From assembly GCA_002315385.1 (NCBI GenBank), contig DCHZ01000023.1, positions 19,333 through 83,332 on the forward strand: a stretch of 64,000 nucleotides of DNA. Reading direction: 5' to 3'. Source of the DNA: Firmicutes bacterium UBA1739 (GTDB taxonomy: Bacteria; Bacillota; Clostridia; Peptostreptococcales; Anaerovoracaceae). A program made the position numbers and the translations under genes. The notes beneath the pieces are model-generated. The model saw only the letters and a program-made list of their open reading frames with translations. It ran no database searches and was not told the origin of the DNA. Positions 1-8,992 of this stretch are shown piece by piece. How positions within the stretch are numbered: the first letter of the stretch is position 1; each line of letters opens with the position of its first letter.

Positions 1-91
1 TAAAGACAGAAACGGTGGATATACAAGACTTATGAAATTAGGTCCGAGAAAAGGCGATGCTGCTGAAATGGTTATCATCGAATTAGTATAA
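1..91 (+). CDS. rplQ: 50S ribosomal protein L17, C-terminal end (partial)
   Basis: Only the last 29 codons are in the window; the reading frame starts at base 2 and stops at TAA 89-91. The tail (NGGYTR, then KLGPRKGDAAEM and IIELV) matches the conserved C-terminus of bacterial L17, a large-subunit protein near the exit tunnel. In Clostridia and Bacilli rplQ normally closes the alpha operon and is followed by the ecf genes, as here. A terminator hairpin sits 11 bases downstream, so the ecf operon may rely partly on read-through. Confidence 0.93.
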   Translation, partial: KDRNGGYTRLMKLGPRKGDAAEMVIIELV

Positions 92-102
92 GCTTAATAT
101 AG

Positions 103-130
103 AGGCGGTCTGATGACCGCCTTTATTTTT
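103..130 (+). terminator. Rho-independent terminator after rplQ
   Basis: An 8-bp perfect stem (AGGCGGTC 103-110 with GACCGCCT 115-122), a 4-base loop and a T-rich tail (TTATTTTT). It ends the ribosomal operon and lies only 17 bases before the ecfA1 start, so it may also attenuate ecf expression. Confidence 0.85.
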
Positions 131-146
131 AATAATAAGAGGAAAT

Positions 147-1010
147 ATGGAGAATATTATTCAAATTCGAGACGTTACTTTTGATTATCATAGAAACAGT
201 GAAGATGAAGTCACTATCCGGGCCTTAAACCATGTCAGTTTAGATATTGAAAAAGGAAGCTTTACAGCTGTAATAGGTGTTAACGGTTCGGGCAAATCCA
301 CGCTGGCGAAGCATCTTAACGGATTGGTTCTGCCTACGGAAGGCGAGGTTGTGGTTTGCGGGTTTAATACAAAAGACAATGAGACACTGTGGGAAGTGCG
401 AAGAAAAGTAGGAATGGTTTTTCAGAATCCTGATAATCAGATGGTATCGGCAGTTGTTGAGGATGATGTAGCCTTTGGGCCGGAAAATCTCGGTATTCCA
501 CCGCAGGAGATCAGAGCGCGTGTAGATATGGCATTACAATCTGTCGGTATGTATGATTTTCGAAAAAAAGCTCCGCATATGTTATCCGGGGGACAAAAAC
601 AGAGAGTGGCTATTGCAGGAGTGGTTGCCATGCTTCCTGAATGTATAGTTTTTGATGAGCCTACAGCTATGCTGGACCCCAGGGGCAGAAAGGAAGTACT
701 GGATATTATTCATAAGCTTAATAAAGAGGACGGCAAAACTATTGTACTGATAACTCATTTTATGGATGAAGTAGTTGATGCCGATAAAGTAGTGGTAATG
801 GATAACGGTCACATTATCATGGAAGGAAAACCAAAGGAAATCTTCGTAAGAAACGAAGAATTACACAAGGCGGGATTGGATGTGCCTTTTGCGGCTGAGC
901 TCGGTTCCAGACTCAGAAAAAGAGGTATAGAAATTCCGGACAATATTATTTTCATGGAGGAATTGGCCGACTATATTGCCGAAAATGCCGGTTCCGCAAA
1001 AAACCTGTAG
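147..1010 (+). CDS. ecfA1: Energy-coupling factor transporter ATPase EcfA1
   Basis: This is one of two ABC ATPases that power the shared ECF module, which pairs with different membrane S components to import vitamins or metals. The 287-residue protein has Walker A GVNGSGKST (about 44-52), Q-loop FQNPDNQ, signature LSGGQKQRVA and Walker B IVFDEPTAMLDP followed by a switch His (ITHFMDE). FQNPDNQ and the length are typical of EcfA1. ATG 147 follows AGAGGAAAT. The next gene begins 14 bases after the stop. No S component is adjacent, as usual for group II systems whose S genes are scattered. Confidence 0.95.
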   Translation: MENIIQIRDVTFDYHRNSEDEVTIRALNHVSLDIEKGSFTAVIGVNGSGKSTLAKHLNGLVLPTEGEVVVCGFNTKDNETLWEVRRKVGMVFQNPDNQMVSAVVEDDVAFGPENLGIPPQEIRARVDMALQSVGMYDFRKKAPHMLSGGQKQRVAIAGVVAMLPECIVFDEPTAMLDPRGRKEVLDIIHKLNKEDGKTIVLITHFMDEVVDADKVVVMDNGHIIMEGKPKEIFVRNEELHKAGLDVPFAAELGSRLRKRGIEIPDNIIFMEELADYIAENAGSAKNL

Positions 1011-1024
1011 GATTGGAGAATAAT

Positions 1025-1882
1025 ATGTCTATTAATATTGAAAATCTTACTCATGTTTATAACAGGGGTCTGAGTTACGAAACCGTGGCCCTGAATAATG
1101 TGAGTTTTACAATAAATGATGGTGAGTTTGTTGGAATTATCGGACATACGGGCTCCGGAAAATCGACCTTAATCCAGCATTTGAACGGCATATTGAAGCC
1201 TGACAGCGGAAGAGTTGTGATAAACGGTATAGATTTGGGCTCGAAAGAGACTAATATGGCCGAAATGCGCAGGAAAGTCGGTCTGGTGTTTCAGTATCCG
1301 GAGTATCAGCTTTTTGAAGATACTGTGGCCGGGGATATTGCCTTCGGACCCGGGAATCTCGGACTTTCTCCCGAAGAAACTGAGGAAAGAGTCAGAAACG
1401 CAATGAGGCTGGTTTCACTGCCCTATGAAAGCTATGCGGAAAGATCTCCATTTGATCTCTCGGGGGGGCAGAAAAGAAGAGTTGCCATAGCGGGTGTAAT
1501 TGCAATGAATCCTGAAATACTTATTCTTGACGAGCCGACAGCAGGTCTTGATCCGCGTGCTCACCGGGAAATAGTGAATATGCTTACTAATCTCCACAAA
1601 AATTCGAACATTACTATTATTCTTGTATCTCACAATATGGAGGATATGGCTGAAATTGCAGACAGATTGATTGTAATGCATAAAGGTGAAATTTTTGCGC
1701 AAGGTGCACCTGAAGAGGTCTATTACGAGCGAAACAGACTGCTGGAAATAGGATTGGATGTTCCGCAGCCTATGATGTTCATGTCAATGCTTGAGAAAAG
1801 AGGCATAGATTCTCATCGCAGCATATTGACAATAGACGAGGCAGCTGATGAAGCAGAAAGAATACTGAGGGGTAAAATATGA
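1025..1882 (+). CDS. ecfA2: Energy-coupling factor transporter ATPase EcfA2
   Basis: Second ABC ATPase of the ECF module, forming a heterodimer with EcfA1 under EcfT. It has Walker A GHTGSGKST, Q-loop FQYPEYQ, signature LSGGQKRRVA and Walker B LILDEPTAGLDP. The FQYPEYQLFE sequence is the usual EcfA2 hallmark. The frame is open from a TTG at 1013, but ATG 1025 is chosen because GGAG (1015-1018) is then at normal spacing; this gives 285 residues, the family length. Its end overlaps ecfT by ATGA, indicating translational coupling. Confidence 0.95.
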   Translation: MSINIENLTHVYNRGLSYETVALNNVSFTINDGEFVGIIGHTGSGKSTLIQHLNGILKPDSGRVVINGIDLGSKETNMAEMRRKVGLVFQYPEYQLFEDTVAGDIAFGPGNLGLSPEETEERVRNAMRLVSLPYESYAERSPFDLSGGQKRRVAIAGVIAMNPEILILDEPTAGLDPRAHREIVNMLTNLHKNSNITIILVSHNMEDMAEIADRLIVMHKGEIFAQGAPEEVYYERNRLLEIGLDVPQPMMFMSMLEKRGIDSHRSILTIDEAADEAERILRGKI

Positions 1883-2682
1883 TAAGAGACATTACACTGG
1901 GACAGTATTATCCGGGGGATTCTTTTATTCACCGTCTGGATCCGCGACTGAAAATAATAGCGGTATTAGTATTTATCGTGGCATTATTCATTACTTCTGA
2001 GTTTTACGGATTTATTTTTACAGCTGTATATCTTGCAGTGGTGATAATCATTTCAAAAGTTCCGCCGAGGTTTATCCTGAGAGGCATGAAACCTGTACTG
2101 CTGATACTGATCTGCACATTTATCATAAATATTTTCGTAATTAAAGGCGGAGATGTTATATTTAAACTAGGCTTTCTCAGCATAGAGCAGAACGGAATCA
2201 AAATGGCTGTTTTTCTTGTAACCAGACTTGTTATGCTGATTATCGGTTCATCTATGCTTACATTCACAACAAAGCCGATGATGCTCACTGACGGACTCGA
2301 AAGTCTGATGAACCCCCTGAAAAAGGTCGGAGTTCCGTCTCACGAGCTTGCAATGATGATGTCAATTGCTCTTAGGTTTATACCTACGTTGCTGGAGGAA
2401 ACAGATAAAATAATGAAGGCTCAGCTGGCCAGAGGTGCTGATTTTGAGACGGGAAGTATAGTAAAGCGTGCAAAAGGCTTAATCCCTATACTTATTCCGC
2501 TGTTTATCAGTGCTTTCAGAAGGGCTGATGAGCTGGCTATGGCAATGGAAGCGAGATGTTACCGGGGCGGAGAGAACCGTACCAGAATGAATGCATTAAA
2601 GTTTAGTATCAGAGATCTGGTGGCCGGTGCAGTTACTGTCCTGATGGCTGCCGGAATAGTAATAACTAAAATTGCAATGTGA
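1879..2682 (+). CDS. ecfT: Energy-coupling factor transporter transmembrane protein EcfT
   Basis: EcfT is the membrane scaffold of the ECF transporter that couples both ATPases to the S component. The 267-residue protein begins with the family motif GQYYPGDSFIHRLDPRLK, has several hydrophobic segments in its first half, and carries the two coupling-helix signatures (AQLARGADF and AMEARCYRGG), each with the conserved Ala-Arg pair that docks in the ATPases. Its start overlaps the ecfA2 stop by 4 bases. In many Firmicutes truA, rplM and rpsI follow; here a two-component system follows. Confidence 0.95.
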   Translation: MIRDITLGQYYPGDSFIHRLDPRLKIIAVLVFIVALFITSEFYGFIFTAVYLAVVIIISKVPPRFILRGMKPVLLILICTFIINIFVIKGGDVIFKLGFLSIEQNGIKMAVFLVTRLVMLIIGSSMLTFTTKPMMLTDGLESLMNPLKKVGVPSHELAMMMSIALRFIPTLLEETDKIMKAQLARGADFETGSIVKRAKGLIPILIPLFISAFRRADELAMAMEARCYRGGENRTRMNALKFSIRDLVAGAVTVLMAAGIVITKIAM

Positions 2683-2743
2683 CAGGATTCACATATTGTT
2701 CACAAAATCGCCATATAATTATGAGATATTATATAAAAGTGAA

Positions 2744-2771
2744 GAGCGGATTATTCATCCGCTCATTTTTT
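2744..2771 (+). terminator. Rho-independent terminator after ecfT
   Basis: An 8-bp stem (GAGCGGAT 2744-2751 with ATCCGCTC 2757-2764), a 5-base loop and a T run to 2771. It separates the ecf operon from the two-component system. A TATAAT at 2714-2719 lies upstream but has no well-placed -35. Confidence 0.82.
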
Positions 2772-2835
2772 AAAATGAACGGTTTAGTGTGGCGGTATCG
2801 GATATTCCGTGCAGCTGACCTGAGAAGGAGAAATT

Positions 2836-3504
2836 ATGAACGTATTAATTGCAGAAGATGAACAGAAATTGAGAGACATAGTTGTTAAATATCTGAAAAA
2901 AGAAGGATATACGGTTTTTGAGGCCGAAAACGGTGAAAAAGCTTTGGAGAAGTTTAATGAAGCTCCGATGGATATTGTAATTCTGGATGTAATGATGCCT
3001 GTTGTGGACGGATGGTCATGCTGCAGAGAAATCAGGAAAACTTCTGAGGTTCCCATCATTATGCTTACTGCCAGAAGTGAAGAAAATGACCGGGTGTTCG
3101 GATTTGAACTCGGTGCGGATGATTATGTGACAAAGCCTTTCAGCAACAGAGAACTGATGATGAGAGTCAAGTCATTGATAAGGAGAAGTGCAAAAGATAA
3201 TGAAACTGTGCTGGAAGCCGGAAAAATCAAAATCAATGTCAGAGCTCACAGAGTCATTATGGATGGAAAAGAACTGGAGCTTTCTCCGAAAGAGTATGAT
3301 TTACTGATGTTTTTCTGGGAAAACTGTGATATTGCTCTGTCCAGAGAGAAAATAATTGACAAAATCTGGGGATATGATTATTACGGTGACATGAGAACGA
3401 TAGACACTCACATTAAGAGGTTAAGAAGCAAAATAAAGGATTCGGGATGCGAGATTCAGACTGTAAGAGGCGTGGGATACCGATTTGTTGTGAGCGAGGA
3501 ATAG
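2836..3504 (+). CDS. OmpR-family response regulator
   Basis: A 222-residue two-domain regulator. The receiver domain covers about residues 1-115, with the acidic pocket ED (7-8), the phospho-acceptor Asp51 in ILDVMMP, and the switch Lys in DYVTKPFS. A winged-helix DNA-binding domain follows, with the typical LSPKEYDLL, the WGYDYYGDMRTIDTHIKRLRSK stretch (given here only as landmarks) and VRGVGYRF. ATG 2836 follows AGAAGGAG. The partner kinase begins 6 bases after the stop, so both are one operon. No specific target can be named. Confidence 0.93.
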   Translation: MNVLIAEDEQKLRDIVVKYLKKEGYTVFEAENGEKALEKFNEAPMDIVILDVMMPVVDGWSCCREIRKTSEVPIIMLTARSEENDRVFGFELGADDYVTKPFSNRELMMRVKSLIRRSAKDNETVLEAGKIKINVRAHRVIMDGKELELSPKEYDLLMFFWENCDIALSREKIIDKIWGYDYYGDMRTIDTHIKRLRSKIKDSGCEIQTVRGVGYRFVVSEE

Positions 3505-3510
3505 GATGAT

Positions 3511-4986
3511 ATGAAAAAATCCATATTTACCAAAACCTTCGTAACAATTATTATTGCGGTATTGATTATTCTGGGTGCTGCGTATGCCGTTACAAGTCTG
3601 TTTGCAAATAATATCTATTATTCAAGCAAAATTAATCAGGCAAAGCAGGTGGCTGATTCGGTGAGAGATATTTTCGAAGAAGATGACATGAGCTATACAG
3701 ATTTCATTTACAGTGTCGATGAGATGGTAATTCAGATGGGCGGTCGTGTCATTGTTCTCGATAAGGATAATAATATGATTTATGGAAGCAGAAGCTCCAC
3801 TACGTTGACAAACTTAAACGACAGCTTTGTGCCTACCGACGCTCTTGATTTGAAATCAGGTCAGAACCAGGTATATGAGTATAAGAATTCAAAAGGAGAA
3901 GTGATACAGTATACTTATGCAGAGCGACTTGAGAACGGAGTTCTTGTAATGGTGGGTATTCAGGTGAAAGCAATAGCCGACACTGTGGCGATAATAAAGC
4001 GTGTAATGATGTTTGTAATGATTGCATCTGCAATAATCGCGATGGATGCGGCTTACATATTATCCAGAAATATATCGGTCCCTCTCAGAAGACTGAATTA
4101 CGTTGCAAAAGAAATCGGCCGTCTGAATTTTGATGTCAGATATGAAGGGAAAAGAGAGGATGAAATCGGTGATTTGGGAAGAACGATAAATGAACTGTCG
4201 GAAAAGCTTGAAAAGAATATTACCGGGCTTCAAAATGAACTGGAAAAAGAAAAAAATATGGATCATTTGAGAAGGCAGTTCATCGCCCAGGCTTCCCACG
4301 AAATGCAGACACCCATAGCAATAATAAACAGCTATATGGAGGCAATAGAGGACGGAATTGTTGAAGATGAGGAAGAACGGGAAAGATATTTCTCAATTAT
4401 TTCCGATGAAACAAATAAAATGAGCAAGATGGTAAAAAGCATGCTGGATCTTTCTCAGATTGAATCGGGAACCTTCACAATTGATCGTGAGGAATTTGAT
4501 ATTTACGGACTTCTGGAACCGGAATGTGAAAAATTCGGAATTCTTGCCGACAGTCAGGATCTGAATTTCTTCCACACAGAAATACCTGACAATGCTTTCA
4601 TGATTTACGGAGACGAATTCAGGCTGGAACAGGTGCTTACAAACTTTATTTCCAATGCATATAAACATGCTAAAGGAAGCAGGAGAATAGTGCTGAATTT
4701 TGAAGAACTCAGTGAAGAGGAAATGGTAGAGATGCCTAAAAACAGGTATGACCAGGGCATTAGAATTTCTGTGTGGAATGAGGGAGATCCAATAAGCGAA
4801 GAAGACTTGCCATATATATGGGAAAGCTTTTATAAGGCACAGACACTTACAGGACAGAAAGGCACCGGGCTGGGACTTTCGATATCAAGGAGCATTCTGC
4901 AGCTGCACGATTATATGTTTGGCGTAAGCAATGTAAACGGCGGAGTAGAATTCTGGTTTGAAGCTCCGGGAAGACATGTAAAATAA
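3511..4986 (+). CDS. Membrane sensor histidine kinase (HAMP, HisKA, HATPase)
   Basis: This 491-residue kinase has an N-terminal membrane helix (about 8-32), an extracytoplasmic sensor region (about 33-160), a second helix (about 163-187), a HAMP domain, and a HisKA box with the phospho-acceptor His263 in ASHEMQTP. The HATPase domain has an N box (NFISNAYKHA) and a G box (GTGLGLS). The H box uses Gln where most kinases have Arg or Lys (HEMQTP versus HELRTP). It is coded directly after its response regulator. The signal is unknown; the next gene, a YkuD protein, could hint at cell-envelope sensing. Confidence 0.92.
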   Translation: MKKSIFTKTFVTIIIAVLIILGAAYAVTSLFANNIYYSSKINQAKQVADSVRDIFEEDDMSYTDFIYSVDEMVIQMGGRVIVLDKDNNMIYGSRSSTTLTNLNDSFVPTDALDLKSGQNQVYEYKNSKGEVIQYTYAERLENGVLVMVGIQVKAIADTVAIIKRVMMFVMIASAIIAMDAAYILSRNISVPLRRLNYVAKEIGRLNFDVRYEGKREDEIGDLGRTINELSEKLEKNITGLQNELEKEKNMDHLRRQFIAQASHEMQTPIAIINSYMEAIEDGIVEDEEERERYFSIISDETNKMSKMVKSMLDLSQIESGTFTIDREEFDIYGLLEPECEKFGILADSQDLNFFHTEIPDNAFMIYGDEFRLEQVLTNFISNAYKHAKGSRRIVLNFEELSEEEMVEMPKNRYDQGIRISVWNEGDPISEEDLPYIWESFYKAQTLTGQKGTGLGLSISRSILQLHDYMFGVSNVNGGVEFWFEAPGRHVK

Positions 4987-5025
4987 TATAATAAACACGT
5001 ATTGCAATCACGAGGAGGCAGAAGC

Positions 5026-5487
5026 ATGAGCAATAGAATTATTGTATATAAGGAAAAACGGCGTCTCGAACTGTGGGGTGAGAATGGAATGATAAAGTCC
5101 TACAAAGTGGGTCTTGGCTTTACTCCGAAAGGAGCAAAATCAAGAGAAGGAGACGGGAGAGTTCCGGAAGGTGATTATTATATCTGCACAAAAAATGAAA
5201 AAAGTAAATTTACCCTTTTCATGGGGTTGAGTTATCCGAATGCTGATGACGCTGCCAAAGGCTTTGAGGCAGGATTGATTTCCGAGTCCGAAAAAAACAG
5301 TATTATCGAATCAAACAGAAAACGTAAAAGACCCGACTGGGAAACTAATCTCGGAGGGAAAATAGGTATTCACGGAAAAGGCAGCTCTTTTGACTGGACA
5401 GCGGGATGCATAGCTCTGGAAGATGAGGATATCTGCGAATTATGGGAATATATGGAAAAAGGCGATGAAGTAATAATTAATCCTTAA
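5026..5487 (+). CDS. YkuD-type L,D-transpeptidase, no visible signal peptide
   Basis: YkuD enzymes form 3-3 cross-links in peptidoglycan or attach proteins to it, using a catalytic Cys. The 153-residue protein is little more than the catalytic domain: LELW near the start, VPEGDYYI in the middle, and the catalytic HG (IGIHGKG) and TAGCIAL motifs with the nucleophilic Cys near residue 126. The frame opens at a TTG (5002), but ATG 5026 has GAGGAGG (5012-5018) at good spacing. No signal peptide or membrane helix is visible, which is odd for a wall enzyme. It lies between the kinase and trmB. Confidence 0.85.
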   Translation: MSNRIIVYKEKRRLELWGENGMIKSYKVGLGFTPKGAKSREGDGRVPEGDYYICTKNEKSKFTLFMGLSYPNADDAAKGFEAGLISESEKNSIIESNRKRKRPDWETNLGGKIGIHGKGSSFDWTAGCIALEDEDICELWEYMEKGDEVIINP

Positions 5488-5501
5488 AGGAATGTGAGGC
5501 T

Positions 5502-6152
5502 ATGAGATACAGAAGAGTAAAAGGAGCAACAGAGAAACTGGAAGTGCTGAGCCGGTATATTACATCGGACTCAATAAGCTTTAAAGGCCGTTGGAATGAG
5601 GCTTTCGGAAATGACAATCCGATATATCTGGAGATGGGCTGCGGAAAAGGAAAATTTATTATAGAACAGGCGCGCAGAAATCCCGGAAATAATTATATAG
5701 GGGTTGAGGGGCAGGAACCGGTATTGCTGAGAGCGGCTCAGAATGCAAAAACCGCGGATCTTTCCAATCTTACCTTTATCAGTGAATTTCTGAGACACCC
5801 GGATGACTATTTCGACCGTGATGAAATATCGGGAATATATCTGAATTTCAGCGATCCCTGGCCGAAAGCAAGGCATGCCAAAAGGCGTCTTACCCATACC
5901 GGATTTTTAAGCTCATACAGAAAAATAGTAAAAGACGGCGGATTTATTCAGTTTAAGACAGATAATGATGATTTGTTCGATTTTTCGGTGGAGGAATTCA
6001 TCAGCAATAAGTTCACGGTTTATGAGCTTTCGTATAATCTGCACGATTCGCATATACGGGCCGGAGAAATAACAACCGAATACGAGGATAAATTTCAGCA
6101 ATGGGGAAAGAAAATCAAATATATTAAAGTGGGAATTAATTCCGTGGAATAA
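5502..6152 (+). CDS. trmB: tRNA (guanine-N7)-methyltransferase TrmB
   Basis: TrmB methylates G46 in the variable loop of tRNAs with S-adenosylmethionine. The 216-residue protein has the SAM-binding motif LEMGCGKGKF (about 45-54), the NYIGVEGQ segment, and the diagnostic NFSDPWPKARHAKRRL stretch that carries the catalytic Asp and substrate contacts. Length and motif order match bacterial TrmB. It starts 14 bases after the YkuD gene, and a strong terminator follows its stop. Confidence 0.95.
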   Translation: MRYRRVKGATEKLEVLSRYITSDSISFKGRWNEAFGNDNPIYLEMGCGKGKFIIEQARRNPGNNYIGVEGQEPVLLRAAQNAKTADLSNLTFISEFLRHPDDYFDRDEISGIYLNFSDPWPKARHAKRRLTHTGFLSSYRKIVKDGGFIQFKTDNDDLFDFSVEEFISNKFTVYELSYNLHDSHIRAGEITTEYEDKFQQWGKKIKYIKVGINSVE

Positions 6153-6171
6153 TCAAAGACCTGAAACAAAG

Positions 6172-6217
6172 CAGGGCACACTGAAAGCATAAACGCTTCA
6201 GAATGCCCTGATTTTTG
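6172..6217 (+). terminator. Rho-independent terminator after trmB
   Basis: CAGGGCA (6172-6178) pairs with TGCCCTG (6204-6210), and CTGAAAGC pairs with GCTTCAG inside it, giving a long two-part stem, followed by ATTTTTGTTTT. Confidence 0.82.
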
Positions 6218-6236
6218 TTTTGCGGACTACTGTGTT

Positions 6237-6434
6237 GTAATAACAGCGGATTTCTATATCTGGATAACCTGGGATAAAGACGGGAATCCCGCACAGGATA
6301 ATTACAGCAAAGCGGATACAGACCGGACAGGCAGCACTTCTCTTCTGGAAAAAAATTATGAACCTCATACCCATTTTGAAATACTCCTGAACGGAAAGCA
6401 GACAGATCCATCAGAGTATCTGATGAAAGAATAA
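6237..6434 (+). pseudogene. Relic: C-terminal fragment of an M23 (LytM) peptidase
   Basis: An open frame without a start codon runs to TAA 6432-6434. Its end (EPHTHFEILLNGKQ, then DPSEYL) matches the end of LytM/M23 endopeptidases, which read PHLHFEV, NGK and DPxKYL. The HxH zinc/catalytic motif is still intact, but the first zinc-binding motif and the rest of the fold are missing. The fragment follows directly on the trmB terminator, so it is probably the tail of a deleted gene. The assignment rests on about 25 residues. Confidence 0.5.
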
Positions 6435-6456
6435 TATCGATTTTCGGAATAGAGTA

Positions 6457-6765
6457 CTATTCTTCACTGTCTTTATCGGAGGGTGTGATTTCCTCTTTTG
6501 TAATTTCAGCATCGGAGGTTTCATCTGCGGCTCTGCCGGCATCTTTTCGCGCTTTAATATACAGTATAATTAAAATGACGGCAATAAACGAATAAATTAT
6601 AATTATCGGCACGTTACTACCGGTTTTGGAGAGAGTTTTTTCCATTATTCCCATTAGAATCAGAGCGATAACTATTACCGCAGTTAATATTAAAGACAGA
6701 CCTTTTTTCATAACACTGTTAAGAATCCAATTATCCTTCCGGGTAACCGGATTTTTTCCTTTCAT
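6457..6765 (-). CDS. Small two-helix membrane protein, unknown function
   Basis: This 102-residue protein has two hydrophobic segments (about residues 21-41 and 53-70) separated by a short loop, and a strongly acidic C-terminal tail (ETSDAEITKEE and on). No family is recognised. The start is uncertain: neither ATG 6765 nor the internal ATG that begins MKKGLSLI has a good ribosome binding site. The promoter at 6836-6864 reads towards it, which supports expression. Confidence 0.55.
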   Translation of the reverse strand: MKGKNPVTRKDNWILNSVMKKGLSLILTAVIVIALILMGIMEKTLSKTGSNVPIIIIYSFIAVILIILYIKARKDAGRAADETSDAEITKEEITPSDKDSEE

Positions 6766-6835
6766 GAAGTAATTTGCTGACCTGTTCAGCGAAAACGGAC
6801 GAGCCGAGTCGGTTTCCGTGAGGTTAGCTTATTTA

Positions 6836-6864
6836 ATTATATAACATTAAAAAAATCAGTGCAA
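6836..6864 (-). promoter_or_regulatory. SigA-type promoter for the small membrane protein
   Basis: On the minus strand TTGCAC (6864-6859) and TATAAT (6841-6836) are separated by 17 bases. The predicted transcript would begin near 6829, about 64 bases before the first ATG. The rest of 6766-7071 holds this promoter, the typA promoter and a short repeated TATGTATGCG at about 6903-6922. Confidence 0.6.
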
Positions 6865-6996
6865 TAGATACTGCCGGACGACAGAATAAATAAAAGTCAG
6901 AATATGTATGCGTATGTATGCGTTTCCGAGGTATACAGTCGCTTTGAATCGGAACGGGACATACTGAATTCATAATTGAAAAATACAAACTTTTAC

Positions 6997-7024
6997 TTGA
7001 CAAAGTGAAATCATTAGCTATAAA
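6997..7024 (+). promoter_or_regulatory. SigA-type promoter for typA
   Basis: TTGACA (6997-7002) and TATAAA (7019-7024) with a 16-base spacer, 48 bases before the chosen typA start. Confidence 0.75.
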
Positions 7025-7071
7025 ATAAACTGTTTGAAATTATAAATCATGAAATGAGGTTGAATATACAA

Positions 7072-8907
7072 ATGAAAGATAAAGGTTTGAGAAATATAGC
7101 CATTATTGCTCACGTAGACCATGGAAAGACAACACTTGTCGACCAGCTGTTAAAACAGTCAGGTGTATACCGGGAGAATCAGTCCGTAACAGAGCGTGTA
7201 ATGGACAGCAATGATCTGGAAAGAGAGAGAGGTATAACAATACTTGCAAAAAACACCTCGGTTCGTTACAAAGATGTAAAAATCAATATCGTGGATACTC
7301 CGGGTCACGCTGATTTCGGCGGAGAAGTAGAACGTATATTGAAAATGGTAGACGGGGTACTGCTGCTGGTCGATGCTTTTGAAGGCCCGATGCCGCAGAC
7401 AAGATTTGTACTGCAGAAAGCACTGGAGCTTAATCACAAAGTAATTATCGTTATCAATAAGGTTGACAGACCGGAACAGAGAGCTGCCGAGGTGACAGAT
7501 GAGACACTGGAGCTTCTACTCGATCTCAATGCTACCGACGAACAACTGGACTCGCCTATAATCTACTGCTCGGCAAAAAAAGGATATGCGGCATATACCG
7601 CCGAAGAACTTCAGAAGCCCGGTGAAGAACCGGACAATATGGATATGCGTCCGCTGTTCGATACAATACTGAAGTATATCGATGCTCCGGAAGCCGATAC
7701 CGAAAGCCCGGTACAGATTCTTGTATCGTCAATAGACTACAATGAATACGTGGGAAGAATGGCAGTAGGAAAAATCGAAAGAGGGATATTAAGACAGGGC
7801 CAGGAAGTAACCGTATGCGATTATCACAGCGACAGTACATATAAAGGAAAAATATCAAATATTTATCAGTTTGAAGACCTGGGAAAAGAAACGGTGGAAG
7901 CTGCTTCTGCGGGAAACATTATCTCATTTTCCGGGATAGAAAAAATTACAATCGGTGAAACCGTGTGTGATAACAGCTGCGTAGAGGCACTTCCCTTTGT
8001 CAGAATATCACCACCCACCATTGAAATGGTATTCTGTGTTAATGACAGTCCTTTTGCCGGACGCGAAGGAAAGTTTGTAACATCAAGAAATCTGAGAGAC
8101 CGACTGTTCAAAGAACTGCTTAAGGACGTATCATTAAAGGTAACCGAGCTTACCACAGATTCCTTTGCTGTGGCGGGAAGAGGCGAAATGCATCTTTCCA
8201 TATTAATCGAAACCATGAGAAGAGAAGGATATGAATTTCAGGTGGGAACACCGCGAGTATTGTACCGGGAAATTGACGGAAAAAAATGCGAACCGATTGA
8301 GCTTGCCGTTATCGATGTCCCTCAGGACAGTGTTGGTGCCGTAATGGAGAAGCTGGGTCCGAGAAAAGGTGAAATTCAGTCAATGAATCCGATGGGAAGC
8401 CGAATAAGGCTGGAACTTTTAATTCCGGCACGGGGACTGCTGGGATATAAAAATGAATTCCTGACGGACACAAGAGGTGAGGGAATATTGAATTCGGTAT
8501 TTCATGGCTATGAGCCTTATAAAGGAGATATTCCCAAAAGAACCGGAGGTTCTCTTATTGCATTTGAAACAGGAGAAGCTGTGGGCTATGGATTATGGAA
8601 TGCTCAGGACAGAGGAGTTCTTTTTATTGGACCCCAGACCCCGGTTTATGCCGGAATGATCGTAGGACTGTCTCCCAAAAGTGAAGATATCGCAGTTAAT
8701 GTGTGTAAAAAGAAGCACGTAACCAACACAAGAGCCGCAGGAAGTGATGAGGCTCTGAGACTGACCCCTCCGAGAAAAATGAGCCTGGAGCAGTCTCTTG
8801 AATTTCTTAAAAACGATGAGCTTCTGGAAATCACCCCTAAGAGTATCAGATTAAGAAAAAAAATCCTGAATCACGAGGAAAGAATGAAGCAGAGAGCAAG
8901 AGGATAA
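7072..8907 (+). CDS. typA: Ribosome-associated translational GTPase TypA/BipA
   Basis: TypA is an EF-G-like GTPase that binds the ribosome and assists 50S assembly and stress adaptation. The 611-residue protein shows the G1 motif AHVDHGKT (13-20), a switch region with [13 protein letters not shown] (G3) and NKVD (G4), then EF-G-like domains II, III and V and the TypA C-terminal domain, including [11 protein letters not shown]. The frame extends to an ATG at 7054, but ATG 7072 gives the standard N-terminus ([15 protein letters not shown]) and leaves GAGGT upstream as ribosome binding site. It has its own promoter and terminator. Confidence 0.95.
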   Translation: MKDKGLRNIAIIAHVDHGKTTLVDQLLKQSGVYRENQSVTERVMDSNDLERERGITILAKNTSVRYKDVKINIVDTPGHADFGGEVERILKMVDGVLLLVDAFEGPMPQTRFVLQKALELNHKVIIVINKVDRPEQRAAEVTDETLELLLDLNATDEQLDSPIIYCSAKKGYAAYTAEELQKPGEEPDNMDMRPLFDTILKYIDAPEADTESPVQILVSSIDYNEYVGRMAVGKIERGILRQGQEVTVCDYHSDSTYKGKISNIYQFEDLGKETVEAASAGNIISFSGIEKITIGETVCDNSCVEALPFVRISPPTIEMVFCVNDSPFAGREGKFVTSRNLRDRLFKELLKDVSLKVTELTTDSFAVAGRGEMHLSILIETMRREGYEFQVGTPRVLYREIDGKKCEPIELAVIDVPQDSVGAVMEKLGPRKGEIQSMNPMGSRIRLELLIPARGLLGYKNEFLTDTRGEGILNSVFHGYEPYKGDIPKRTGGSLIAFETGEAVGYGLWNAQDRGVLFIGPQTPVYAGMIVGLSPKSEDIAVNVCKKKHVTNTRAAGSDEALRLTPPRKMSLEQSLEFLKNDELLEITPKSIRLRKKILNHEERMKQRARG

Positions 8908-8944
8908 CAGGACGCAGCAATTATGACCGCATTTATCTGAAGAA

Positions 8945-8992
8945 AACCCCTTTTGTCGGACAAAATTCGATGTCTGATGAAAGGGGTTGTTT
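8945..8992 (+). terminator. Terminator after typA
   Basis: AACCCCTT (8945-8952) pairs with AAGGGGTT (8981-8988), with a smaller GACA/TGTC pairing inside and a T-containing tail (GTTTT). Confidence 0.7.
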
